DNA from: Beta vulgaris subsp. vulgaris
Taxonomy: Eukaryota; Streptophyta; Magnoliopsida; Caryophyllales; Amaranthaceae
Direction of reading: 5' to 3'
Length of the DNA stretch: 64,000 nucleotides
Assembly: GCF_026745355.1 (NCBI RefSeq)
Contig: NC_079210.1
Coordinates: 24,764,798-24,828,797, forward strand
Part shown: one piece after another, positions 46,461 to 57,959 of the stretch
Layout: every line of letters starts with the position of its first letter
Position numbering within the stretch: position 1 is the stretch's first letter
Program-made: the position numbers and the translations under genes
The notes under the pieces: model-generated
What the model saw: the letters and a program-made list of their open reading frames with translations, nothing else
What the model was told of the DNA's origin: nothing
Database searches by the model: none

Positions 46461-48290
46461 AATGAATACCACCGAGAAACTTGAAGAAGGTTATTCCACT
46501 CAAAGGCCTCCTATGTTCAATGGGAAGTACTACAACTATTGGAAGAACCGCATGGAGATATTCATCAAGGCTGAAAACTATCAGGTATGGAGAGTCATTG
46601 AAGTTGGTGATTTCGAAGTCACAACTACAAATGACAAAAATGAGGTAACTCTTAAACCCCTCTCTGATTATGAAAATCTGATTTTGAAAAAATGGAAGTA
46701 AATGCCATGGCTATTAAACTATTGCATTGTGGACTTGGACCCCATGAACATAATAGGATCATGGGATGCAAATCCGCAAAGCAAATATGGGATTTACTAG
46801 AAGTAACCCACGAAGGAACTAATGAAGTTAAAAGATCGAAAATTGATTTACTTATGAATCAATATGAACTGTTCTGCATGAAATCCAAAGAAAGCATCCG
46901 AGACATGTTTACTCGTTTTACTAACATTATAAATGAGTTGGCTTCTCTTGGAAAGTTTATTTCATCTGAGGAACAGGTTCGAAAGTTCTTAGGAGTCTTC
47001 CTAAGGACAGATGGATGGCTAAAGTCACGGCTCTTCAAGAAACAAAAGACTTCACTAAGTTCAACTTAGAACAGCTGGCAGGGTCACTTATGACTCATGA
47101 GCTTCACCTTGATACTGAATATGGTGAAAGCTCCAAATCAAAATCAATTGCTCTCAAAGCAGATGATGAAGATGATTCGGACTCTGAAGAAGAAGAAGCA
47201 GCCCTCATGGTTCGAAAATTTCGAAAGATGTACAGGAACATGAAGAATGGAAACTTCAAAGGTAAAACTAAGAAATTTTCTAACAAAGCTGCTTGTCATA
47301 AATGTGGAAGTACAGATCACTTCATCAAAGAATGTCCTCTTTGGGAAAACGACAAAACCAAAGAAAGGAACAAGGAACGCTTTGCTGAAAGGAACAAAGA
47401 ATCAAAAGCACCTTTCTCTAAGGCAAATGTGCGCAAAGCTATGATAGCTGCTTGGGGAGATTCAGAGACGGAAGAAGAAGAGGAACAACCAACTGAAGAA
47501 ACAGCAAACCTTTGCCTCATGGCAAACATCGACGAAAAAGAAGATGAAGAAAAATTGAGGTAAGTCAACATGGACTTGAGTCAGAACTAGATGGTAAAAC
47601 TAGGACTGAAATATATGATCTTCTTTATGATGCAATTCTTGAATGTAGAGATGAACGTGAAAAACGTGAACAAACGGAACAAGCCTTAAAGGTTTGCAAG
47701 GAACACATAGAATGGCTTAAGAAAATGAGAACTGATGTCGAAACTAGATTTTTTGATTTGTTTGATAAAAACTTAAAAATCAAAGAATGTTATGAGAGTT
47801 TGAAAAATGAAAATTATCTAATTAATTTAGAGATTTCACACTTGAAGGAATTTGTCCCTGTTCTGAGTTCCTTTGATATAAGATCAACCCCTTTGAAAGG
47901 ATACAGATCTGAGATTGAAAAAATAAATAAAGAGAAAAATTTTTAAAGGAACAGATCTGTAATCTTAAAAAGGAACTGGTTGTCGCAAGGAACAGAGGCA
48001 AAATCATGAAAGTTCCTAAGTGGATTGAGAAACCACAGACCAAAAGGAAGGAAGGTCTTGGTTTTGAAAACTACAAGAAAAGGAACAAGACAAAGAAATA
48101 TGTTGATCTACCTAGTGATAAGTTCTGTATGTATTGTGGCAAGGTAGGTCATTACATAAATCAATGTCAACTAAAATCTGAGATGATTGGGAAAAATGTG
48201 ACAATAAGTAAGAAAAAATGGGTTGTCAAAACAAATCCTAGTCAAGAACAGGAACCCACGAAAGATGGGGTTCCTTCAACTAACAACTAG
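46461..48290 (+). pseudogene. SIRE-like gag with two zinc knuckles, frameshifted
   Basis: The start is MNTTEKLEEGYSTQRPP (46461) with FNGKYYNYWKNRMEIFI. After a shift at an A6 run (about 46687) the UBN2-type capsid region continues (MAIKLLHCGLGPHEHNRIMG, THEGTNEVKRSKIDLL). The first knuckle is CHKCGSTDHFIKEC (about 47295-47336). An acidic stretch and a coiled-coil-like region follow, then a second knuckle, CMYCGKVGHYINQC (about 48127-48168). A stop at 47561 and shifts near 46990 and 47946 divide it. Inserting one A at the first break would restore the frame, so it is a minimal lesion. Gag would package the element RNA. Confidence 0.9.
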
Positions 48291-51200
48291 TTGATTTTTG
48301 CAGGTTGGAGTGAGGGGGAACAACACTTGGTATCTCATAGTGGTTGTTCCAAGCACATGACAGGAGACAAAACGAAGTTTCTCTCACTCACAACCTATGA
48401 AGGTGGCAGTGTAACATTTGGTGATAATAAGAAAGGTAACATTGTTGCTATGGGTAAGGTGGTAAGTCACCATTACACTCCATTGAAAATGTATTTTTAG
48501 TTGAAGGTCTAAAACATAATCTATTAAGCATTTCTCAATTCTGTGACAAAGGAAATACTGTAAAATTTGATAAAGAAAAATGCTTAATCATCAACATTAA
48601 AACTAAGAAGGTTATGTTGGAAGGAACAAGGAAAGGGAACACATACATTGTGGATCTAGACCTTGTTCCTCAAATCAATTTAACTTGTCTTAGTGTTATT
48701 GAAGATGATTCACTTCTATGGCACAAGCGTCTAGGACATGCTAGCTTTTCATTACTTGAGAAACTTAGATCAAAAGACCTTGTTTTAGGATTACCATCCA
48801 TAAAATTTCATATTGATCAAGTTTGTGATGCATGTGCACGAGGTAAACAAGTAAGATCCTCTTTCAAATCTAAAACGATTGTAAGTACCACTAAACCATT
48901 AGAGTTAATTCATATGGACTTATGTGGACCATGAGAATTCAAAGCAGAAGTGGAAAGAGTATGTACTTGTGATTGTAGATGACTACTCTAGGTACACTTG
49001 GGTTATTTTTCTCTCTAGTAAAGATGAAACTTATGATGAGTTCCTTGTCTTTGCTAAAAGAGTTCAAAACCTAAGTGGACATAAAATAATGCACATTAGA
49101 TCAGATCATGGCAAGGAATTCGAAAATTATAAATTTGATGACCTAAGCAGAGATAATGGCCTAGATCATAATTTTTCTGCCCCTAGAACACCACAACAAA
49201 ATGGTGTTGTAGAAAGGAAAAATAGAACTTTGGAGGAAATGTCTAGAACCATGTTAATTGCTAGTGAACTTCCAAGGAACTTTTGGGCTGAAGCTGTTAA
49301 TACTGCTTGTCACATAATTAATCGTGCCATGATGAGACCTATCATTAATAAAACTCCTTATGAACTTTACTTTGGAAAGAAACCAAAATCACCTATTTAG
49401 AACATTTGGATGCAAATGTTATGTGCATAATAATGGAAAAGATAATCTTGGAAAATTTGATGCAAGGAGTGATGAAGCAACATTTTTAGGATACTCCTCA
49501 CATAGTAAAGCTTATAGAGTATATAACAAAGAACTATGTGTGTTGAAGAAAGTTTCATGTAATCTTTGATGAATCTGACAAACATAATCCAAGCATACAG
49601 GTTGATGACTATGAGATAGGGTTAGCGCAACCTAGTCAAGGAACACAGATTCACAAAGAAGAAGAAGAAGTGAAAGAGGAAAGGAACGAGGAATTCGAAA
49701 ATAATGAGATCAATGAATTCCTGTTCCTCAAGGAGGAGAAGATACTCCTGTTCCTCTAAATGAGGAACTGAGTCCACCGAGGCTAACAGAGGAACAACTG
49801 AGCAGAGTTCCTCATCCACTCAAGGAACTCATGAGGAACAACATGTTCCTATAAGAGAGTTTCAACCAAAACCTTGGAGATTACAAAAGTCACATCCTGT
49901 GGAACTCATATCAGCGACATATCCAAAGGTACGCAAACTAGATCTCAGTTAAGGAACTTTTGTGCATTTCATGCGTTCCTATCAATGATGGAACCAAGAA
50001 ATCATGAAGAAGCCTTAACTGACTCTGATTGGATTATTGCAATGCAAGCTGAATTAAATGAGTTTGAAAGAAACAAGGTATGGCATCTAGTTCCTTCATC
50101 TAAACAACAAAAAGTAATTGGCTTAAAATGGGTGTTTAGAAACAAACTAGATGAATATGGAACCATTGTAAGAAACAAAGCTAGACTTGTAGTAAAAGGT
50201 TATAACCAACAAGAAGGAATTGATTATGAAGAAACCTTTGCTCCTGTAGCTAGATTAGAAGCCATTAGAATCTTAATTGCATTTGCTGCTTACATGGGAT
50301 TAAATTATATCAAATGGATGTTAAGTGTGCATTTTTAAATGGCTATCTAAACGAAGATGTATATGTTGAACAACCCCCTGGTTTCGAAAATAACAATCTC
50401 CCAAATCATGTCTACAAGCTTGATAAAGCTCTTTATGGGTTAAAACAAGCACCTAGATCATGGTATGAGAGATTATCTAAGTTCCTTTTAGAAAATAACT
50501 TTAAAAGAGGAAAGGTTGATAAAACCTTGTTCCTAAAATCTAAAGGAACTGATATTTTGCTTGTTCAAATATATGTTGATGACATCATATTCGGAGCTAC
50601 TAATGAAACATTGTGCAAAGAATTCTCAAATCTCATGAGCAATGAATTTGAAATGAGTATGATGGGAGAGTTAAATTTCTTTCTTGGACTACAAATCAAA
50701 CAAACTGAAAAAGGTATAATTGTTCACCAACAAAAATACATAAAGGAACTATTAAAGAAATATGGCCTCGAAAATTCAAAGAAAATCACACTCCTATGGG
50801 AACTTCAACTAGATTAGATGAAGACTCCATAGGAACAAGTGTTGATCAAACAAAATTTAGAGGAATGATTGGTTCACTTTTTATCTAACTGCTAGTCGTC
50901 CAGACATAGCTTTCAGTGTTGGTTTGTGTGCTAGATTTCAAGCAAATCCAAAGGAGTCTCACCTCACTGCTGTGAAGAGAATTCTTAGATACCTTAAAGG
51001 AACAGATGATCTTGGACTCTACTATCCAAGAAGTGATACATTCGAACTAAAAGGATATGCAGATGCAGATTATGCTGGAGATCTTGTTAATAGGAAAAGC
51101 ACCTCAGGTATGGCACAATTCCTTGGTCATAGTTTAGTTTCTTGGAGTACCAAGAAACAAAACACAGTTGCTTTATCCACTGCTGAAGCAGAATATGTAG

Positions 51201-51490
51201 CTGCTGCTGCATGTTGCTCTCAAATGCTTTGGATAAAACAACAACTTAGTGACTATGGAATAAACTTTGAATGTGTTCCTATTTATTGTGACAATACAAG
51301 TGCTATAAGTATATCTAAAGATCCAGTGCATCATTCTAGAGTAAAGCATATACATATTAGACATCACTTTTTAAGAGAAAATGTCGAAAAAGGTTTGATC
51401 AAACTTGAGTTTTGTCAAACTGATTATCAGATTGCTGATATCCTAACTAAGCCTTTGCAAAGAGATAGATATGAGAAAATTAAGGCTTGA
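48291..51490 (+). pseudogene. SIRE-like pol: protease, integrase, RT, RNase H, frameshifted
   Basis: The protease site reads SGCSKHMTGDKTKF (about 48340); the usual WYLDSGC is broken by one missing base just before it. GAG-pre-integrase has LLWHKRLGHASFSLLEKL and CDACARGKQ (48715-48850). The integrase core has VDDYSRYTWVIF (48980), IRSDHGKEFENY and QQNGVVERKNRTL, holding the D, D and E residues. The RT runs from [19 protein letters not shown] (50010) through KTLFLKSKG to the catalytic YVDDIIFGA (50573). RNase H has YADADYAGD and STAEAEYVAAA and ends at QIADILTKPLQRDRYEKI near 51480. About seven stops or shifts interrupt it. Confidence 0.93.
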
Positions 51491-52072
51491 GTTAGGCTTA
51501 ATAAAAATTAAGTGATTGTTCCTATGTCAATTCCCCCATGTTTGAATCAATTTGAGTGACTTTGTGTGCTAAAAATAATTGTGTTTAATTGCCTAAGACC
51601 ATTGCAAATTGGAATGTTGAAAACATAACCATGAAGTCAAAGAAACTAAACAACTCACAAATGTCACATAATACTCCCCTTACTGTTCCTAAGGTCAAGA
51701 AACATGCATAGTATGAAGGATATTGAATGTAGCATTAGTTGTTCCTATAGCACAAGTTCCTTAGCATTTATTTTCTTTCAAAAATTAAAATTCATAAAAA
51801 TCCGAAAAATCCGATAAAATCCCAAAAATTAAGGGGAACCAGTTTAATTAAATCTTGGTTCTTTATTATCTTTTCGTTTTCTTTCTTTTTTATTTTTTTT
51901 TATTTTCTTTTGCTTTATTTCTTTCCCGCGTGTCATAATTACTATTACATGCAAAACCCTTCTTCAATTCATCTAAGAAACCGTGTTCCTCTCAAACGCT
52001 TCATCTTCACCAAATCCGAAACCTCATCACACCCTTTGATACTCCATAAAAACCTCCAAACCTTCATAAATC
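51491..52072 (+). other. Spacer between pol and env-like ORF
   Basis: No gene. AT-rich with GTTCC words and an AAAATCCGAAAAATCCGATAAAATCC micro-repeat near 51795. It probably carries the leader of the downstream ORF. Confidence 0.4.
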
Positions 52073-53880
52073 ATGGCAAAAACTTCAAGAAACTCACCTT
52101 TTCCAACACCAAAAACAACCGACACTTCAAAAATGGAAATTTCTTCATCTCCAACAAAAAACCTTGAAACCGACATAATTCAAGAAAACCCCATAGAGGA
52201 ACAGCAATTAGAATCTCCTAGAAGGAGCATGAGAAGAAGAAAATTGATTGGGGAAGATGATGAAGAAGAAACCCCGGAACAATCTCAGGGGGAAGAAGAA
52301 GAAACTGCACCTGTTCCTTCCAAAGGAACTGTTTCTTCGTCTTCCAAGAAAAGGGTCGAACGAAGTGAATCTAGGTATGTCTTGGGCTTTTGCGTCGATT
52401 TAGAATGGGCAAATAAAATTGAATTTCTAGAATTAACACCATTCTAAAGGAACAAGGCATGGAATTCTTGTTTGAATTCGCCTTTAATAATGCTCTTGTT
52501 CCTCTAGCTATGGACGAGTTTTGTGCAAATTTGTTAATACTAATGGAACTTGCACAACTGAAGTTAGAGGCAAGAAAATAAGGTTTAATCAAGCAACTTT
52601 AAGCAAAGTATGGGAAGTTCCTTGCAAAGGAACTGATTTGTATTTTAAAAGGAAAGGAACTGTTTCCTTTCCGAATTTTCCTCAAGACAAAATCTTAGAA
52701 TATTTTGGAGGAACAGCTGGCCAAAACAAATTAACCATAACCTACTCTCTCCCCTTCACAAAGTATGTTTAACTTGGTTTGGAGAGCACTCATTCCTCGA
52801 ACTGAAAAGAGGAATGAAGTGGTCTCTTGGATATGTGTTACATGTTTTGCTTAGACCACCACATACAAATCAATTCCCTTCCCTCTTCATTCAACATTTA
52901 ACTCACTGTATTGAAAACATTGTGTGATTGGTACGGTGCCTTATAACTTCTTTACTTCATCACTTTGAAGTAAGACTTACGGGTTGGACCACCATAGGAT
53001 CAAACAAGGGAACATCTTGAATGAGAAGACCCTAAATGGACTTGGCTTGTCTGTCCAAGAAGGTGTTCTCATTCAAGGAAAATGGTTCCAGTTCCTCAGG
53101 AAAAAGAAAACTGCCTCAACTGATTAGAAGAGGAAATGATGTAATTTTGGATAATCCTGTCCTGTTCCTAACCAGGAACATAAACCTAAGAGGCGCAAAC
53201 ACATTGCCACTAAGCCTAAACCCTCTGTTCCTTTGAGAGTGAGAAAGAGCACTCGTCGAAAAATTGCTCCTGTTCCTGTTCCTTCCAATGAGGACTCTCC
53301 TTTAGTCCTTTCGGATAATGAGGAACAGGTACCCTCACTCTCAAGGAACCACTACCTCCACCATCTCCCAAACTCTCTGTTCCTTCACAAAAATACCCTC
53401 CATTTCACCTTCGTCCTTCTCTGTTCCTTCAGTTTTGAGCAGTTGAAGGATGAAATAAAAGGACCAAATCCTTTTGCTTCCACCTCCACAACTCTTCCAC
53501 CCACACCACCATTTCTTCCTCCCATTTATCACCCTTCACCTTCTGTTTCCATTCCTGGAACAGATGAGCCTTCCACTCAAACCTCCCAGTTCCTTCACAA
53601 CATCCCCCATCTGCCTCTAGTTCCAAGGGTAAGGAACAGGAAAATCCGGATGACACTAACTGGGTTAATGAAGTCTGCCTTCCTGCACAACATATGATAA
53701 AATTTTACAATCATCTTCATTGGACTTTGGATGCCAAAACTGATACTATGATAAGTCTTATGAAGAAATTGAGTGATACCGTGGTTGCGCAGCAAAAGAA
53801 GATGGACTATGGCTCGTACTTGGAGGAGCTGAAGGAACAGGTTGACTACATCATGGGGTGGTGATGAAAAAGTTGGAGGA
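52073..53880 (+). pseudogene. Env-like/extra 3' ORF of the SIRE-like element, broken
   Basis: Starts MAKTSRNSPFPTPKTTDT (52073), then a charged Ser/Glu-rich region with RRSMRRRKLIGEDDEEE. After frame changes, FVNTNGTCTTEVRGKKIRF and SKVWEVPCKGTDLYF (52525-52650) resemble the 'putative plant transposon protein' domain (PF20167). Next come a Pro/Ser-rich region (53260-53640) and a helical C-terminus (about 53700-53870). SIRE-type Copia elements carry an env-like ORF in this place. I see no clear transmembrane segment, so 'env-like' is by position only. At least four shifts or stops occur. Confidence 0.6.
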
Positions 53881-54471
53881 TGTGGTTGAAGAAGAAGTTG
53901 TAGAGGAACACCATTCCCCTTCCCTTTCTTAGTTTCTTTATTTTGTTTTGTTGTTCCTGTTTCTTTCATCAAGGAACACAACTTTTGTTTCTTCTTTTTC
54001 TTTTCTTTCTTTGTTTTGTTATGGAACAAGTGCTATATAATCAATGACTTTTGCTATATTGTCTATGTTTCTAAATGCTTTGCATAATTTCTTCCTTGGA
54101 ATGGCTAGTATTATGTGATTGATGTTTGAGCAAGTTTACTCTTTGATTTTCTAACTTAACCACTAATGGTGCTTGCATATTGGTCTTAAGGTGTTAAATC
54201 AATTCATCAATTCATGCAGAGTCTATTCTTTTTGAGGATGACAAAGGGGGAAAAGGATTTAAGGAACAAACTGTACATAAACTTAAAAAAAAAAATTAAA
54301 AATTGGATAAGGTAAATGAAAAATCAAAAATAGGTTAAGGTAAATGAAAAATCAAAAACTTCAGTTACTCATATAATTGTGTTTTATTTTTCATTTTCTT
54401 CTTTATGTTTTTATTTTCATTCACTTATATTATTTGTTATTTTCCTTAGTTTGTACCTTTGTTGTCATCAT
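53881..54471 (+). other. 3' untranslated part of the SIRE-like element
   Basis: T-rich and without a gene. AAAAATCAAAAA(C/T)-type short repeats and an imperfect GGTTAAGGTAAATGAAAAATC duplication lie at about 54307-54350. Confidence 0.45.
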
Positions 54472-54486
54472 CAAAAAGGGGGAAAT
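54472..54486 (+). other. Polypurine tract of the SIRE-like element
   Basis: AAAAAGGGGGAAAT directly precedes the 3' LTR start TGTTGAACCC, the expected plus-strand priming site. Confidence 0.9.
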
Positions 54487-55846
54487 TGTTGAACCCTAGT
54501 TTTGATAATGACAAAGAAACAAAGGAACAAACTAAGTAGTGAACTAATGAATTATTTAAGTGTATGGTGTCTAAGGTATCAATGCAAGGAACTGGGAGAA
54601 TACAAAGTCAATGAAGAAGTCAAGAGAGGATTTCAAAGGCTAAGTAAAGAAGTTTCTATGTTGATACTGGAGCAAGCATTGGATCAAGAATAATAGAAGC
54701 TAGGCGTTTTATTTTCTAGTTCCAATGTAAAGGAACAAAGAAAGAATGGTAAGGAACTGTGGCAGAATATTTGAGAATGAAGCGTTTGTTCCTCTGTAAG
54801 GAACAAACTCAGTGGCACTTAGTAAATATGTTAAAGGAACTGAACTAATATAAGGAACTAGACTTAGGCGTGTAACGGTTAAAAGATAATGGAGTAAGTC
54901 ATGCCTAGATTATAGGAAATTAGTTATTTCTAATTTCAAATGATAAAATCAGTTTTATAAAAAGAAAATCTGTTTTGAAAAGATATTATTTTCGGAAAAT
55001 AAGAAAATAATTATCCGGTTGTTAGAAAGATATTATTTCAAAGATATTATTTTCTTAAAGTTTAGAAATTCAGATTTAAAGATAAAAAGAGTTTATAAAA
55101 ACTGATTTTCGGATAATGTTGAAGGAACTCCTATTATTTAGGAGTAATGGCTGCATTTTATCCACGTACATTTAGAGTTCATGGGATCATGGGACATGAT
55201 GTATAACGTGTTCCTTAGGGGAAGGAACATCATGGGTAAATGGATTAAAACGTGTACTCAAACATTACTCCCACGTTCTTCATGATTACCACTATAAATA
55301 TAGAAGTCTAGATAAGTTCCAAATTGTGTCTGACTAGTAATTAAGTGAGTTTAACTTATTAAGTGTCAGTGCCTTCATTCTCTCATAATAGCCATTTGTT
55401 CTTTGCCTTCTTACTCTAATTCCACTAAGCTTATTTCGATCAATTGTATTTTGGTTTTTGGGTAAGGGAACTTTGAGTGAAGTTCTGTAAGAGAAAGGCT
55501 TTGAGTGAAGCTTGTATGTGTGAGAAAACTTCGAGTGAAGTTGAGAGGAACTGCTGTTAAGGGAACAGTGGTTCAGGAACTTGAGTTTAGGAACTCAAGG
55601 TAGGGCTCGAGTTAGAATTAGGTTGTAACAGAGTTGTTTGGCCTAATTAGTGAAAGTGTTGAGTTTAAAATCCCTAGTGGTCGAGGTTGTTTCTTCTTGT
55701 TGGGCCCAAGAAGTTTTTCCTCGTAAAAATCCCTTGTGTTCCTTTAGCTTGTTTATTCGTTTAAGTTTTAATTTCCGCAAAAAGTTACGTTTATTTCTAC
55801 ACCTACAATTCACCCCCCCTCTTGTAGTGTTCCTAGGGAAATAACA
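54487..55846 (+). repeat. 3' LTR of the SIRE-like element
   Basis: 1,360 bp, nearly identical to 45039-46396. Differences are mainly one- and two-base indels in the middle (for example TTAGGAGTTGTAACGG against TTAGGCGTGTAACGG). The final ~380 bp are identical. Confidence 0.95.
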
Positions 55847-55851
55847 AGTGT

Positions 55852-57331
55852 GCTAGAGCCTATTTGAGCATCATCAAACATGTGAAGAGATAGACAATAA
55901 AACCCTAATTAAGGCTTTAAAGTTGATGTAAAACCAATATTCCAACAATGCACTAGTAGAAGCTGAGTAAACTTTTTCTACATGATGCCTCTTCTTCAGT
56001 TTCTCTATGGGTTTAGACAAGCATCATCATTAATAAATGACGTATAATAAGAGAGAGGACAGAAGGAGAAGTAATACAGCCCGAGAACCTCACTTTAAGT
56101 GTCTTAAGAAGAGCTCCAAATTTATATATTACTGACAATACTGATGTTAAGAGTATCATGCTTGGTATCATAACATAGTGATATCAACTATGAGATGTTC
56201 ACACTTCATATTTTGTTTAGAATGTTTAGAATACCCGATTGATGGATATAGTTTTACATTGTTGATAGGGTGCACAAAGTGGCCTAATACATGATTATGT
56301 AAGTAATTCTTCGCTCATAGTTACAAAATTAAGTGCAAAGGAAGATAACTGGACTCTATACTATGATAGATGGCATCGGCAGTCTATAAGCAGCAAGATT
56401 GAGGTGGCAGGTTTATGATTTTCTTCAGAATCTTCATTGTTTCTGTAAAATTCTTGATCATCTTCATCGTCATCATCCAGTTGTTTTTGCTCTGAGCTCA
56501 CTATCAATGGTTTCTTTAAATCATTCTCCACCACGTTGTGTGTCTTTTTTCCTATAGTGTCATACTAGGTATCAGCACAAATGGAGATAAAAAAAGACAA
56601 TGAACGCCTAACCAGTAAGACCAATATTTGTGTTGAGCAATCTTGTTCATAGTAAGACCTATATCCGTTTTAAGAAATCTTGTGCCTTGTTCAGCTTTGC
56701 TAAATAAAAAGAAATAACAAGTTCCCTATACTTGACTAGTGAGTTTTCATCAACATTTCCCTGTCAAGTGTCAGGGGTCTCCATGGTCCTTTTTTTGTTC
56801 CTTAAGTAATCTCTCTTATAATACGTAGAAAAACAAATCAAACGAGTCATTATACATGACTAGCCTTTTTTGTGTTGTTGATGGTGTACGTTTACTAACG
56901 ATTACAATGTTTGAATTTTTAGGTGAATAATGAACCAACTAGAGGAGATCAAACGTAGAAGTCTCGCTATACACACTATCAACCAGATTTTGCTAGCTAT
57001 ATTATAGTGATGCGGTACTTGGTGGTTAGAAGGAAAATGATCTATACGTACTTATTAGAAGTATTTGTGGTACTAAAACAAATATTTATTAGTTGGGTTT
57101 GATTAAGTACATTATTTTTCGTTAATTAGGATTTGTCATGTATACTCTTAATTTAATTAGTTTTGGAAATTATAATACAGATATGACAATTATTTTGGCA
57201 TTTCAAGAGTATTTTTGCACTTGTTGCATCGTTACTAATATATATCCAGGGCTGTAATATTATAGGTTTTCGGTAGGTTACAGTAATAATCGTTTCAATA
57301 TCCCCACAAAAATGAAAAAAAACTTATGTTG
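55852..57331. other. Non-coding stretch after the SIRE-like element
   Basis: This is the continuation of 45033 before insertion. No complete gene is seen. A short acidic open frame lies on the minus strand at 56385-56550 and is listed separately. The rest is AT-rich with no recognised feature. Confidence 0.4.
56385..56550 (-). other. Short acidic open frame, possible exon fragment
   Basis: The minus strand reads KTHNVVENDLKKPLIVSS, then QLDDDDEDDQEFYRNNEDSEE. About 53 codons are open with a coding-like acidic composition. No start codon or splice partners are clear. It may be a captured exon or part of a decayed transposon gene; I do not recognise it. Confidence 0.3.
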
Positions 57332-57496
57332 CACTAGCCAAGAATGTTGCATAACCTGCCACTAACAACGCTATTGCAAAAGATAGATGATTTAAGGCCT
57401 ATTGCAATGGGGCTAAAGTCGTTGCAGTAGGCTTGCAATGACTTTTAGCCCTATTGCAACAATTTTGGTGTGTTGCCTTTGCCTTCTAATGTAGTA
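57332..57496. mobile_element. Possible CACTA-derived MITE (165 bp)
   Basis: Begins CACTAGCCAAGAATGTTGC and ends ...CCTTCTAATGTAGTA, an imperfect inverted CACTA end. Inside are repeated TTGCAA/GTTGCA and inverted GGGCTAAAGTCGTTGCA / TTGCAATGACTTTTAGCCC copies. The 3-bp flanks (TTG, AAT) do not match, so the call is weak. Confidence 0.35.
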
Positions 57497-57900
57497 AATA
57501 ATACAAACTTTACATCAAAATTACTCTAATAGGTCAAGTTGACCATTAACCTGTAAAGCAGGTAAAAAAAAATTTAACTCCAAAATCTCTTCTTCCTCCC
57601 CCCTAGCCAACCAATTGAAAATCTGAAACCCCACCCCCCCTCCCCCCACACCCACCCCCCACACCCCCACCCTCATTGAAAATTCCTTTTTTTTGTTTTT
57701 CAAAAATAAATATTTACAAAATCAATCAATAAAAAAGCAACACGTGTCTAGAGAGTGCCTTGTCAGCTTCTTTACATCATATAATAGGTTAACAACCGGT
57801 ATTGCCCTACTAGAGGAATTTTGATCAAAATTTTGTAACATTACATAATAATCAAAAGTTTGTATTATCGCGAGAGAACAGGCAAAAGTTTGTATTATTC
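57497..57900. mobile_element. TIR element with C-rich centre (MULE-like)
   Basis: The left end ATAATACAAACTTT with ATCAAAATTACTCTAATAGG is matched in inverted form on the right by ATCAAAATTCCTCTAGTAGG and ATAATACAAACTTTTG (57785-57900). The centre is a C-tract region (57590-57665). The plan resembles the MULE-like element at 39855. The right tip appears duplicated (AAAGTTTGTATTAT twice), and I found no target duplication. Confidence 0.5.
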
Positions 57901-57959
57901 TTGTTAAAAAATCCATTTTCATTATCAAAGCATGGATTTTCAGGGTGTTAAAGATTGGA

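Larger units (their letters stand above)
45039..55846 (+). mobile_element. Full-length SIRE-like Ty1/Copia retrotransposon (10,808 bp)
   Basis: The LTRs are 45039-46396 and 54487-55846, both TGTTGAACCC..AATAACA. They are flanked by the perfect duplication AGTGT (45034-45038 and 55847-55851). PBS, gag with two zinc knuckles, protease, integrase, RT and RNase H occur in Copia order. About 3 kb of extra coding-like sequence follows before the polypurine tract. Size, LTR length and the extra 3' region fit the SIRE/Maximus lineage. The last ~380 bp of the two LTRs are identical, so insertion looks recent, yet the frames carry many single-base shifts. Confidence 0.95.
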
